Below are positions 21,785 through 32,691 of a stretch of DNA of 34,767 nt, piece by piece (position 1 is the first letter of the stretch; each line of letters begins with the position of its first letter). The DNA comes from Silene noctiflora (lineage: Eukaryota; Streptophyta; Magnoliopsida; Caryophyllales; Caryophyllaceae), in contig VHZZ01000304.1 of the NCBI GenBank assembly GCA_009801015.1, forward strand, positions 96,917 through 131,683, read 5' to 3'. The position numbers and the translations under genes are program-made. The notes below the pieces were generated by a model. It ran no database searches and had not been told where the DNA came from. It saw nothing but the letters and a program-made list of their open reading frames with translations.

Positions 21785-22374
21785 TTGATAGTTATTGATA
21801 AGAGCTTAAATTTAAGAGGATCGTGATATATCACCTAAAGTTTGAAGAAGTCTTAACAATTCAATAATTATTACTAATTGGATATAAATTTATAAATTGA
21901 AATGGTTGAAAGAACGTTTTATAACGCGCTTTTACGTATTTTATTTGCTTAATAAAAACATAGTAAGTCACAATTAAACTATAAAACTAAATTCTCATAA
22001 TAGACTTGTTATCCTACACATATTTACATTGGTATACACTAGATACAATACAATAAAATATTATTTCTCATTGTCAATAGTATAGTTATGCATCTATTGT
22101 TCCTGATCTTGATGTCATATCAGGAATCTCTTCATCAATCTTATATCCTTTGATAACATTCGTTGTTTGAAAAGAAAAACAGAAAACAAACAAATGGTTT
22201 TCTAATTAATTTTATTGGTGTAACTTTAGAATAAATACAAATGGGTTTCTAATTAATTTTATTGCTAAAAAGTCAATAATAATAACACCAAGCTTTCCCC
22301 ATAATAATGATCTTCATTTCACTTCTTCACTTGGTCACTCACTTAAATCTTTTTTTTTATTTTTAAAATTTTAG
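21785..22374. other. Non-coding stretch
   Basis: Very AT-rich. A short near-repeat (TTTCTAATTAATTTTATTG) occurs at about 22199-22217 and again at 22245-22263. Nothing else is supported. Confidence 0.4.
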
Positions 22375-22706
22375 ATTATTTTAGTTCTGCCCAGCTTTAT
22401 TTATTTAATTTGAGCATTATTTAGTTCTGCTTAGTTTAATTCATCTCTCTACAAATTAGCCATGTTCTTTCTGGCTTACTTTCAACTCAGTTCTATTCAG
22501 TTCAGATCAGCTCATTTCTTTACAAATTAACTCTTATTTTCAGTTCAGTTTAGCTCATTTCTTAACAAATTAACTGTTATTTCAGTTCAGTTCAACTTCT
22601 TCCAATCGAAAAGAGTAAAGCTAACTTCAGCATTCAGTCCAACTTAACTCTATTCAATTCAGTCTAATTCTGTTCAGTCGCACCTATAAATAAAAAAGAA
22701 CAGAAC
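22375..22706. mobile_element. Tourist-like MITE copy 4, compound, with internal tandem unit
   Basis: TTCAG-rich sequence ends at AAAAAAGAACAGAACG (about 22692-22707), with an internal GCCATGTTCTTTCTGG (about 22460-22475) that looks like the left end of a second copy. A unit of about 43 bp containing AGCTCATTTCTTWACAAATT and AACTSTTATTT, then CAGTTCAG, is repeated at about 22509 and 22552. The same block is present once or twice in copies 1, 2 and 6. Confidence 0.6.
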
Positions 22707-24089
22707 GTTAGTGACTCCCTTTACTTGGTTCCGTACCCAAAATATGCATTGAATGATCAAAGGTATCCCGATAATTTAGAGGTACAAATCACAAATAAAA
22801 AGGAAATGGTGGGGTCTTTGAATCAAGGATATATTTACAATCAATATTTGTCCTTTGAAATGGGGTTTATGAAGACAAATAAGTTGGGTCCTAGTACAAT
22901 AAATAAATTAAACAAACAAATATAATGAATACCACAAAATTCATGTCATGTGCTTTGATGGACCTACAAAATTAAGGGCACTTACCTCTAATTAGGGCTA
23001 CCCACATTGGATTGCATGTGGAAATTTGAAAGCATTGGCCGCATTTGGGGTGTTCTTCACATGCTATGGTGTACATTTTGATTCCACCTTTCCTTTTGGC
23101 CCAATTTTTGTCAACTTAAAGGTGGCAACTTTGGATACCATTCATTTTAGACCATTTACATGTATTTCCTTGAATAACATAAAAAAAAAAATAGAATTGT
23201 ATAGGTTTTTCTTTTAAAAAAAAATTAGTTTTAAAATTAAAAAGTAACTTATTTTGGTGTAAACTGTTGGATTTAGTCCTAAATTTCGCTGGAGAGGACC
23301 ACTAGGACATTAAAGCTTTCCACATGAATTTTAACATTGTTGCATTCCCAACGCTTTGTACTCGAGACCTTAGGTTATGTTAGACAACTCTTACTAGTTG
23401 ATCTTAATTGCTCATGGGTTAATATAACTGTAACCTTAAAAACGCATAAAATTGTTTCAGATAATATTGCTTTTGGTAAGATTGAACATAACACTTAACG
23501 AAGTAGGAGAGAAAATTTTGAGGGATTGTATGAAACAAAAATATTACTTAGATGGGATGTTCTCATTAGGTTATTGTATATATTTATATCACAATGTGTA
23601 CCAAGTCCAATTGAAACGGGTATATCCGTCACAAGGTGACAAAAACAGAATTCAGTATTCTGCTTTTGTCTTATCTACCCACTTGGATATTACTGGACTC
23701 GTTTTCGGCTTATGACGTAAACAACAAAAACCACAAAAAAGATGTCCAAAATGAGAATATGACTGCTACTAGTTCTAAAATACCCAATAGATTTAGCTCC
23801 AAATATGGTCTTACAGCTTAGTACCTGTCCCCAGCTTGGATAATAGTAACCGACTTATCTAAATCTTGGAATGACGACATATGTAGTTTATCAATTATCA
23901 TCCTGTGTCATTAGGATTAGGAGGTCCAGTTTTAGTCAGAATTCGAGTTGGATAGGGATCACTAAGGTTCTTTATGAGTTTTAACACTGTTATATCTCTA
24001 GGATTCGAATATGAGATATCTGGTTAAGTTTGAATAATCAAGTGTTTATTGGTATAACCAACTTAATTTGTAGTACCCCATAATATAAA
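22707..24089. other. Non-coding stretch
   Basis: Short open frames here (22725-22925, 23026-23217, 23452-23715) resemble no protein family I know and have AT-rich, intergenic composition. No RNA gene or bounded repeat was seen. Confidence 0.4.
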
Positions 24090-24165
24090 TATACCTTTTT
24101 CTGTCTCGATCATTTGTTTGAGTATTTTCTCAAAGCCGAACAAATGTTTGGAATGGACGGAGTAG
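24090..24165. mobile_element. Stowaway-like remnant
   Basis: The right end GGAATGGACGGAGTAG and a left segment CTGTCTCGATCATTTGTTTG are partly inverted (both contain CATTTGTT when aligned). The left terminus is degraded. Confidence 0.35.
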
Positions 24166-24245
24166 TTTAGTTTTAATAAAACACTTGAATATGGGTGGAT
24201 TATGTTTGGATTAGCTAGGCTGAATTCATTACGCAGGTCTAAGTA

Positions 24246-24604
24246 CTCCTCTGTCCAAGTAAATACTTCCTCCATTCAACTCCACTCTACCACTTTACTT
24301 TTTCACGTTTGCCAAAGCGCGCTTTAAGCGCTAAATATCATTAACTACGTATTTGTAAAAATTATAAAAGTTAGATATTTTTAATATCCGCGTAAAGACG
24401 AATCAAATAAGACCCCACATGAATATATTTTCACGTGTTGTGTTGAGCGAAAATTGAAATTAAAGACTTATTTGTGAATAGTGTAGAAAAATGAAATAGG
24501 TAGAGTGGAGTTGAATGGAGGAAGTAGTTTATACTCCGTATTTGCTTTATTTTATAAAAAAATAAAATAAAGTAAATGTAAATTATTGACTGAGACAAAG
24601 GGAG
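24246..24604. mobile_element. Outer Stowaway MITE, interrupted by another
   Basis: TA flanks both ends (24244-24245, 24605-24606). The left arm (24246-24265, CTCCTCTGTCCAAGTAAATA) continues after the inner element with GTTTATACTCCGTATTTGCT and TTATTTTAT. The right arm, read in complement, gives CTCCCTTTGTCTCAGTCAAT, AATTTACATTTACTTTATTT. The two arms align along their whole length once the inner element is removed, so the outer element was a nearly palindromic MITE of about 100 bp. Confidence 0.75.
24266..24524. mobile_element. Inner Stowaway MITE, nested
   Basis: A 259-bp element with perfect 26-bp terminal inverted repeats (starting CTTCCTCCATTCAACTCC) and TA on both sides (24264-24265 and 24525-24526). 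It lies within the left arm of the outer Stowaway. The perfect arms imply it is the younger of the two. The interior contains CGCGCTTTAAGCGC and no coding sequence. Confidence 0.93.
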
Positions 24605-24606
24605 TA

Positions 24607-25597
24607 TTCTATTTCACAAATTATATGGGAGTAGGTTTTAAACTCATCTTTCATACTACGAAGTTATAATGGTGTCAAAAAAAACTTTGAATCCTATATA
24701 ATTCTATACATATTACCCTTCTCGTTACGTAAATTTTCAGTTTTAGTGATGGTTAATTTACTTTTATACTTCCTCGGCTCTGGTTATTTACTGTTATCAT
24801 GCGTATAAAATAATTAAAACAACTTTTACATATCTAAAACGAAACATAAGAAAATGGCCGAGATATCTAAATAAAAAACAATGTAAAAAAGTAGTCACAA
24901 TATCATAAAATGATTATTTTTTATCGGTTGTACGGCTTGTACCATACAAAGGTGGTCTACAAATCTACAATAACTAATGTTTTGAAGGATAGTAACTTAA
25001 CCTGTTTTTTTAGTAGTTCTTTTTCACAGTTTGAAGGCATGTGTTAATAGACCCATATGCTATATTGTCACATGCAACCATGTGTTTTCATTCAAGTGTT
25101 TTTCCTCCTTCTTTCCTCTTTTTTACATTTTAGTCTTTTTTTTCCCTTTTTTCATCCTTTTTTCTGGGAATGTCTTTTGTTTTTGCGCTTTTGTAATGCA
25201 TCAAATGCCATGAGCTTTGAGCTCATAATTCGGCTTGCATTTCTTTGTTTGTATATGGATCTTTAAGAAAAAATCGCAAATTGGCCATGTCAGTTGCGAT
25301 CAATTAACAATTGGTGGAGTGGCTCCTCGGATTTCACGTTGATAGATTGTTAAGATTTTTTCTCATATGTGTGTGGGTATTGTCCCACCTCTATAGAAAA
25401 ATAGTGAATGATTTAGCTTATACGTAAGTGGGTTATTGCTCTTATTATTAGTTAGTTTTAAAATGGATCTTCACTTGCTTATTGGCCGGTTTCATGCATC
25501 AATTTCTCATAAATGGAACCACGCGTATATATAATGATTTTATACAAAAATTATTGTTTTATAAGAGAGAAACTCTCTTCTTTTGAACGTAAAGTCG
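24607..25597. other. Non-coding stretch
   Basis: A T-rich part (25085-25175) gives short hydrophobic open frames that are composition artefacts. No gene or bounded repeat is supported. Confidence 0.4.
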
Positions 25598-25598
25598 C

Positions 25599-25797
25599 CC
25601 TCTTGCTTTAAGTTTAGTTCAATTTAGTTCAGAAAAATTAAGTTTAGCTTTTATAAATTGAGTTCAGAAAAGTTAAGTTCATATTCAGCTCCTAAAAAGT
25701 TCAGTTCATTCATAGCCATTTTTCAATAAATTCACTTTAGAAAAGTTAAGCTCCTATAAATTCGGAACAAAATTAAATTTAACAAAAAAGAGGGTCT
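25599..25797. mobile_element. Tourist-like MITE copy 5
   Basis: Left end GCCCTCTTGCTTT and right end AAAAAAGAGGGTC are inverted. The core carries AGTTCAATTTAGTTCAG, AAGTTAAGTTC and ATTCAGCTCC words. It is diverged from the other copies and target duplications are not visible. Confidence 0.5.
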
Positions 25798-27486
25798 TAT
25801 ACTGTTGTATACGGTTTTGTATCATCGTTTATGATGAACGATGATCAAATGATGATTGTTTCATTTCCAACAATACTCGTAGGCTCGTAGCACAGAAATA
25901 ATGTAGCCCTAGTCCCTAGACTCCTAGACTAGTCAGTCCTACTACATAAGAAGCCCAAATGGGCTTTAAAATCTCCTGTGACCGGGCTATCGTACATATA
26001 GGCCCAAATAAAAGACGTGGATCCACGTAACCACAAAATTTATGCCAAAACTGCAGATAAGAATGTGACACAGTCCATGTCTTTATAATATCTTGGATTT
26101 AATTTGTGGTACGCACTGCTTGCTAGTTTATTTATACTATTAGTTGGAACAATGAACACTGACTTTAACTGCAGATCTTTAAGACTATACTCTATCTATA
26201 CTCACACGTGGTCTGTTCAATGTGATAGTACATAGGCATCTGAGTGCTATGTATCATCTATGTATGGACAATTGGATATGATGCCAATTGCCAAGAGTCT
26301 ACCTGTTTGATTCAACTTGGACCACGTGTGATTCCATATTTCGACTTGCCATCTGTTTCCGAAATCGTGTTGTCAGGTGGGTATTGAGTTTCGGTATCAT
26401 TCACTTAGATGTACTGGGGAAATCCTTCACAATGCTATTATCATTGTGTAGCAAAAGTGTGGTACTGAAGCTTAGTATATCTTGATGTCGTCATGTTAAG
26501 GCTTTGATTAGCAAAACTAGCTAAGATGTTAAACACATCTCGTTCCCTATAAAAAAAAATAGAAAAACGAATTAAAATGTAAAAAGTAAAGCAAAAAATA
26601 ATAATATAATACCCCACTATCTATATATGTTTAATTAAATAGTGTAATTTACCTTAATACATCAACATCCACTATAGTATGTATAACAACTTAGCTCATT
26701 TGAGATAATATATTAAGGTATTTGATGATTCTCACCAAGATACATAGGCTATTATACTTTATATATATTAATTTTACAATTAAGTAATGTGTTAACATGT
26801 TTCACCAAATTAAAGAATTTTATTGTAAGTGTTCGCTTAGGCAAGTTACAACAATTAAAAAGATATTTATTATTGAGTTGGTTGTATGAAACAACTATAA
26901 GAATTATTTTGACTTTAGATTGTTTTCGACAAATTATTTTGAAAATGGATCTCACCGCAGAAAAAAAAAAAAAATAGGTCTTTTAGGAGGACCATTAATG
27001 TTTTCGTCCCTAATCAATAAAAAGCCAGCACTGCAAACTACAAATAGAGTATATTAGAATTATTTCGAATTATATTGGGTTGTTCTGTACGGGTGTAATT
27101 CGAAAATGTTAAGAAGATTATAAGTTAATGTGGACGATAAACTTTATATTGAAGGTGACCCTTGGTGACAATGTCGTGGCTGAGGCCACTAGTGTCCAAT
27201 TGTGCAGGTTTTAGTTGGTTGTTTGGTAGTATTCGTGGTTCATTATTGGAGCCACTCTTGTCTGCTAATATACAACCCGCCAACATGTCCACTGTTTGTT
27301 CAATGCATGCAAGGTTTCTGCTCTTTGTGTTGCCAACCAAAAACTTACCACATACGGCAGTACACATCTACAATAATCGTTGTTCAAATAAAATTACCAC
27401 ATACGGTTTCAGTCCAAGAGAACCGTGCCTAAGGGATTAATCAGAATCTTCTAAAAGACTTGTCTTTTATTTATAGGAAATGTAAC
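25798..27486. other. Non-coding stretch
   Basis: No supported gene. Overlapping open frames at 27125-27440 resemble no known family. An A-tract (26960-26975) has no attached element. Confidence 0.4.
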
Positions 27487-27489
27487 TTA

Positions 27490-27711
27490 AGGCCTTGTTT
27501 TTTTGGATTGAATTGAACTGAAATTAGGCCCGGTTCTTTTCGGCTGAACTGAATCAAGAGTTAATTTGTAAAGAGATGAGCTAAACTGAATTAAGAGTAA
27601 ATTTGTACAGAAATGAGTTAAACTGAACTGAATTGAATAAAGATATCCTGAACTGAGTAAAGCTAAATTGAAATCAAATGAGTGAAATTAACTCCAAAAG
27701 AACAAGATCGG
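27490..27711. mobile_element. Tourist-like MITE copy 6, compound
   Basis: TTA flanks 27487-27489 and 27712-27714. A truncated first piece (27490-27526) is followed by a fuller copy starting GGCCCGGTTCTTTTCGGCTG (27527), itself preceded by TTA. The right end CAAAAGAACAAGATCGG is inverted to it. The core contains the two-fold block GAGTTAATTTGTAAAGAGAT, GAGCTAAACTGAATT and its diverged copy AGAGTAAATTTGTACAGAAA, GAGTTAAACTGAACTG: the internal tandem unit of the family in complementary orientation. Confidence 0.65.
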
Positions 27712-27714
27712 TTA

Positions 27715-28383
27715 AGACAAGTTGCGTTGATTTGGGGGGGACAACCCCTATTCTTGGCTGCGTCTTTGTCTATTCTAAGATTTAGTGGGCTGGCCCAACT
27801 TTACTTTTGTTTTGAATACGAATAAATTGGCCCAACTATGTTTCAACAACTTTAGACCAGATGGATTAATATGAAGTATGAACTGAAACTTTGCAAGACT
27901 CAATTTTGTTCAAGGTGAAACACCTTTGAGAATACATATGTAGCCTGTTGATTATTTCTTAATAATTTCACATTTTCTTAATGGAATTTGTTATTGTATT
28001 AATATATAGTATTGGTTAATATCCAAATTTATTTTTCTGCAACGAAATTCAAACGAAAATTATGAGTATCCGTCATTCAATGATTTTACCAGCTAATTTA
28101 GCTCACATTAACACCACCATTCCGACCTTTATGTGAATGATGCTTGTGTTCTGCAAAGATCTTCCAACCTAAACAAAAACAGTGAAGGAAAAGAATATAC
28201 AATATCTACATTTTAGTACAGCAAACTTGTTGCTTAAACATTATTCATCAAATGATCAAACAATATTCCTTCCTTTTACAAAATTCCCCTTTCTTGTTGA
28301 CTTGGGTAATCACAAGACTTGGTTAATCAAACAAATTATGCTTTTCTTCTTGATCAATTTATCCCATCAACTTTCTCATTCCT
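27715..28383. other. Upstream region of the HVA22f-like gene
   Basis: Non-coding, AT-rich. An open frame at 28182-28469 reads into the leader of the next gene in another frame and resembles nothing I know. Confidence 0.4.
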
Positions 28384-28390
28384 ATAAGAA
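28383..28390 (+). promoter_or_regulatory. Putative TATA box of HVA22f-like gene
   Basis: TATAAGAA about 80 bp upstream of the ATG, followed by a CA-rich leader with ACTTCACTC at about 28404-28412 as a plausible start region. Motif only. Confidence 0.3.
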
Positions 28391-28465
28391 AAATACCCTT
28401 CCAACTTCACTCAGAACCTTCATCTTGCGAAAATCATCTCGACTTTCCCTTAGACGTAAATCGAC

Positions 28466-29644
28466 ATGAGTTCCATTATAAAGATTATTCAGCATTTCGA
28501 TGCACTGATCGGGTTAGCCTCCTTGTCTTCTGTTCATAGCTCAGTTTTCAAAAAATTATGTTAATCAGAGTTTAAGCTAACAATGTTTTTGTTCTGACTG
28601 TCAAATAAGCAGGCCAGGGGTGATGCTCTTGTATCCTCTGTGAGTAACACGCTTCATATATCGTTCATCACAAGTTCTTGTTTAAGACGGGAGTATCCGT
28701 CTTAAACTTAAAAAGGGACAAACAGCATAAACAAGACAAAAACATAATATTTAGATATTAGCAAAAAACTTGTCCTATCTATATAACTGCAAGTGGAATG
28801 CTATTTGGCTTATCTTAATGTTAACACGAATATATCCGAGACTAATTGATTTTTCATTAACATATAATATAAACATTGAAAATGATTAAACATCATAACA
28901 ATGTTGATAAATTTTCAACAGGTATGCATCAATGCGAGCAATCGAGAGCCCTTCCACACTGGATGATCAGCAATGGTTAACATATTGGGTTCTTTACTCA
29001 TTGACAACTCTGTTTGAGCTCTCTTGTTGGGGGATCCTTCAATGGTATCTTCATCTTACAATTCTATAATATTCGTCTTAACGTAAACTCTTTAAAACAT
29101 GTCCCGTCTTAATGCAAAACCATCACGAAAGAAGAAAGATTGTTACTTAGCTTTCATAAATATGTTGGTTTCAGGCTACCTTTTTGGCCGTATGTCAAGC
29201 TATTGTTCTGCATGTGGTTGGTGTTACCAATCTTCAATGGAGCAGCATACATCTATGAGAATGTCGTCCGAAAGTACGTCAAGATCGGGTGGCTAGTCGA
29301 TCCTGTCTCCGGCTACCCAGAGGGCCAGCGAAAAGTACTGCAAATGATGTCTCTTGATGCTAGGAAATCTGTTGAGCGTTACATTGAGAAATATGGACCT
29401 GATGCATTCGAGCGGGTTGTCAGAGCTGTAAGATTCGAACTTTTTTTTTCAAATATCAACTAGTTTAACTAATAACATAATTAAAAAGGTGATAAATAAC
29501 TAAGATAAACACGAACTATCTCAAAACTCGTCAACATCAAAACTGTGTTTGTTACTTCTTTTAAACAAAAAACATTAATTACAAAAATAAGTTTTCTGCT
29601 TCAAATTGTTACAGGCCGAAAAAGAGGCGAAGAAGACATACTGA
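28466..29644 (+). CDS. HVA22F: HVA22f-like membrane-shaping protein (TB2/DP1/HVA22 family)
   Basis: Five coding exons: 28466-28512, 28613-28639, 28922-29044, 29175-29427 and 29615-29644. All have GT-AG borders (donors GTTAGC, GTGAGT, GTATCT, GTAAGA) and keep one frame of 159 codons, ending in TGA. Features: an N-terminal amphipathic segment leading to FDALIGPGVMLLYPLYAS (11-28); hydrophobic segments at about 42-58 (QWLTYWVLYSLTTLFEL) and 68-86 (PFWPYVKLLFCMWLVLPIF); GAAYIYENVVRKYVKIG (88-104); and a C-terminal helix with QMMSLDARKSVERYIEKYG (122-140) and a Lys-rich end (AEKEAKK). The length and the QMMSLDARKS signature fit the HVA22f subgroup. Family members are reticulon-like ER membrane proteins that bend tubules; barley HVA22 is abscisic-acid induced and affects vesicle traffic. 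That role is inferred by homology. The next gene converges on it, with about 515 bp between the stop codons. Confidence 0.94.
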
Positions 29645-30159
29645 GGACGCACAAGGGACACATTTTTTTCGCCGTAATTTGCCATAAAGAACATTGCAAA
29701 GTGTGGTCTGTTGTTTCAATTACAGGAAAGTGGTTCCGTCGGTCATCGTAAGGGCAGTAGTTGAAGAAAGAGGAAGGAAATATCATAAATTCGATAGTTG
29801 ATTATTCTTGTATATTTTGTATATGATTTAAAGTTGTAACATTGATTGGTTTGAACAAAAAAAACATGAAAGTATTAAGTATTGCATAGACCAAAACAAA
29901 ACATCGTTTACATAGTAGAACGCCTTTGTCGAATTGGGTCATTAAAAAACAAGTTGGGTCAAATTGAAGACGAATGTAGAATAACACGAGATATGAAACC
30001 ATTAACTGAGACCGATGTCTTTGCAAACTAAGTTTCTCATCTCGAAGACCAGAATGTTATATAAGAAAGGTAGCACCACATAAACTTGGACTGCACTGGA
30101 ACCATACCAACCCGAGATGAAGGATGACCTTTTATGAAGTAGAGCTTTTCCGAAAAGAG
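29645..30159. other. Shared 3' region between convergent genes
   Basis: Holds the 3'UTR of the HVA22f-like gene, with TATATTTTGTATATGATT (about 29811-29828) as a likely poly-adenylation region. It also holds the 3'UTR of the minus-strand gene. No separate gene seen. Confidence 0.5.
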
Positions 30160-31834
30160 CTAAACTTGTTTTTGATCAGCTTGAGGCCTCCAGACACCTA
30201 CTCTGTATTTCTGGGCATACTTCAAAATCAGCTTCCGCTGTCAAGCATTTAACACATGGTTATAGAACAGTACAATAAACCAAAATCTTGTAATAAAAGA
30301 ATAACGAATGTACTATAGGAGGCAACCAACGAGAAACTCCTTATTTAATTACATGAGTCAATAAATAGTAATCTGTACATCAAATACACTTGGAACTTTG
30401 GAGGTTTCTATCAAGCATGAGCGTCAGCTCCTGACAGGTTTCGAAACTAGTTCTAGATGCCGAGGTCACTAAGGGAATATCAAGAGAAATTCGGTGGTGA
30501 CGGATAAAGCAAAAGAATGATGCTGAATGCTCACATGTTTGCAAGGAATTTCAATTTTCTTGAGCCTAAGTGAGCGAGCGGCAAGCAACTTTTGAAGGTT
30601 TCCAAATTCTGACTCGAGCTTTTCCACATGAGCCTCAACTCCATTCGCAATCCCTCTCAAAAACTCTGGTATCCCCACCTTCACTGTTACATTGAACAAG
30701 AATCAGCTACTCATCTCGCATTTTGAAACAACGATACAAAAGATAATACTTCGCTTGATTGCTTCCTTAATCACCTTACATTTATCACACACAGCTCTTT
30801 TCCCTCAAGAACACGTGGAATACTGTCATAAATGTTACTCCGTATAACAATCACATGTTGCACAAGTTATATCGCAAGATCCTAAAACCCTAAATGCCAG
30901 ACAGAACAAAATCAATTAACTAGCTAATTGCCAGTTAAATCGTCTACTCACAACAACTACGAGATCATTCATTTAGGGAGATGGAAAAATCAAACTGATC
31001 CACATTTGTCGACTGGTTGATAAAGAATATACCAATCAAGAATTCCATCCGGCCAAACATAATTTCACAACTAAGGTCGTTTTCTCACTGTCAATCCCAT
31101 AAAATATGGCAAACATCCGACATTAAAACCAATATTAATTTATTTATCTTCATGAAATACGAGTAATGTTTAAGCATTGCTTTCGTGAAGCCAATAAAGT
31201 CACAGACTTTATCACTTCCCATGAACATTTGTGTCCATTATTTCGGGATGGTTCCGAGGGACGAGATAGATAGGTTGGTTCTACTCAAGCGATCAATCTA
31301 GTTTTCTTCCCTCGTACAAAAATCGATTACAATATGGGAAATGGCAAATCATTGACATCAAATTGATATCCAATCTACAATCCTAAACCCATATAAACCC
31401 TAATCAAACATAATGCAATACACTTCTGGGTATCACTCTACAACAACATTACCTGTGTATTAACAACACAAAGAGACAGTTTCGGAATGAATTTGGGTAT
31501 TACTGTAACCAATAAAAATCTCTACTTTACAACAACAACAACATAGAGCCTTAATTCCAAAATGATTTGGGGTCGGCTGACATGAATCATCCTTTAGAAC
31601 CGTACATGATCGCACATCTCTACTATATATTTAAAAAATAAAAAACTATGAACCCATCAACAAATTTGCAAGATATTAAACAGAAAAAGATGAGGGATTT
31701 GAAAAGATACCTAAAGGAGGAGAAGAAGTAGAGAAGAATCTAGAAGAGACAGGAAGAAACACAGGAGATTGAATTGTTGATGAAGTTAAAGAGGTTGTTC
31801 TTGTGATTTGTCTCCATAATGACAGCATACTCAT
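30160..31834 (-). CDS. Small, probably mitochondrial plant protein, function unknown
   Basis: Three coding exons on the minus strand: 31834-31711, 30683-30535 and 30237-30160. Donors are GTATCT and GTGAGC; both acceptors end ACAG. Frames join cleanly to 116 residues ending in TAG. The ATG at 31834 is the first in the frame; a second at 31828 is possible. Residues 1-40 are rich in Ser, Thr and Arg, lack acidic residues and contain SRFFSTSS (31-38), as in a mitochondrial presequence with an R-x-F-x-S cleavage-type site. The mature part has VGIPEFLRGIANGVEAHVEK (44-63), a predicted helix with LQKLLAARSLRLKK, the fixed-looking IPCKHRKLILKYAQKYR (87-103) and GVWRP (105-109). I recognise the C-terminal block as conserved among plants but cannot name the family; a basic, short mitochondrial protein could be a ribosome-associated subunit, which is speculation. 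Confidence 0.85.
31532..31620 (-). mobile_element. SINE 3' part with (TTG)n tail, in an intron
   Basis: On the minus strand the sequence reads ATTCATGTCAGCCGACCCC, then AAATCATTTTGG and AATTAAGGCTCTATGTTGTTG, ending in TTG repeats (plus-strand ACAACAACAACAACA, 31530-31544). The block and tail are those of widespread plant SINEs of the TS type. Only the 3' portion is evident; the A/B-box part is not. It lies in the first intron (30684-31710) of the mitochondrial-type gene, in the same orientation as that gene. Confidence 0.6.
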
Positions 31835-31959
31835 CTTTTGTGTTGTTATTTTGAGTGATTTTGCAAACACAATGTTTGTTGCACACGCTTTAGTTCGTTC
31901 ACTGCCGCTCTCAATGTTGATTGTTGAAGCACATAGTAGTTGTCTCAATTTAAGGTTTG

Positions 31960-32690
31960 GTTTAGACTTTTAGAACTTTCGGAAAATTCACATAATACCC
32001 TCGAGATTTGTCATTTTGAAATACTTTTTTCTTAACCGAAAAATTTTAGTAACCATAACTTGTATTTTTGAATTCAGGAAACAATGATTCTTTTTTCAAA
32101 TTGCTAATCTTTTTTTTTTTTTGGTACTTAAAAATTGCTAATCTTTTTGAGAGCAACTGTGTGGGAAAAAAAAATGTTGCATTCAGAACTCGTAACTTGG
32201 AGTTCTTGTATGTCAAAGTATTTTTGATTGATTAAACTTTGAGTATCCATATCTCTTACTCACGGATTTTGAATGCAACAATTCTCGAGGAAAACAAAAG
32301 GACTAGTTTGGGACATGCACTCAAGTCGTATAGGTTGACCTCACCAACGTGGTTGGCTAGCACGACCAGTCTACCATATCGGGCCCTAATTCTTCCAGCC
32401 TGTTAACCAGTGGTCTAGTATAGCCCAACCCACCTCCTACCTAGTGCAGGGCCGGGGCCATACACAACATATCCTGCACTACCCATGTAAAAAGCAAAAA
32501 AAAAAAAAAAATAATGACTATTTGAGTTGGGCTCAGACTAGACTTAAGGAATCCCGACTCGACACAACCAAGTCAGTTGTGCCCTAGTGTCATCCCCGGA
32601 CCCTTTAATCTAGGCCCCGCCCACACTAGCACGACCTAGTGGCGACATTTACTAATAGAGTCGTAGACAATTACGCACGGACCACTTATT
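31960..32690. other. Non-coding stretch upstream of the minus-strand gene
   Basis: Contains a hairpin-forming pair, TAGTGCAGG (32442-32450) and CCTGCACTA (32473-32481), followed by an A-tract (about 32498-32512). Degenerate CCCGACTCGACAC-type words follow. No gene supported. Confidence 0.4.
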
Positions 32691-32691
32691 G

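Noticed and set aside
25031..25266. Hydrophobic open frames that look like membrane peptides
   Set aside because: Caused by a T-rich tract reading as Phe/Leu; no gene structure around it.
27125..27440. Overlapping open frames on both strands near 27.1-27.4 kb
   Set aside because: Coding-like on both strands at once with no known domain or splice context; most likely chance.
29428..29463. Extension of HVA22f exon 4 past residue 150
   Set aside because: GTAAGA follows GCT directly, and the in-phase AEKEAKK end is at 29615, matching the family's usual length.
30469..30534. Extension of the middle exon of the mitochondrial-type gene past CKH
   Set aside because: The sequence after CAT is a GTGAGC donor, and the conserved RKLILKY continuation is supplied in phase by the exon at 30237.
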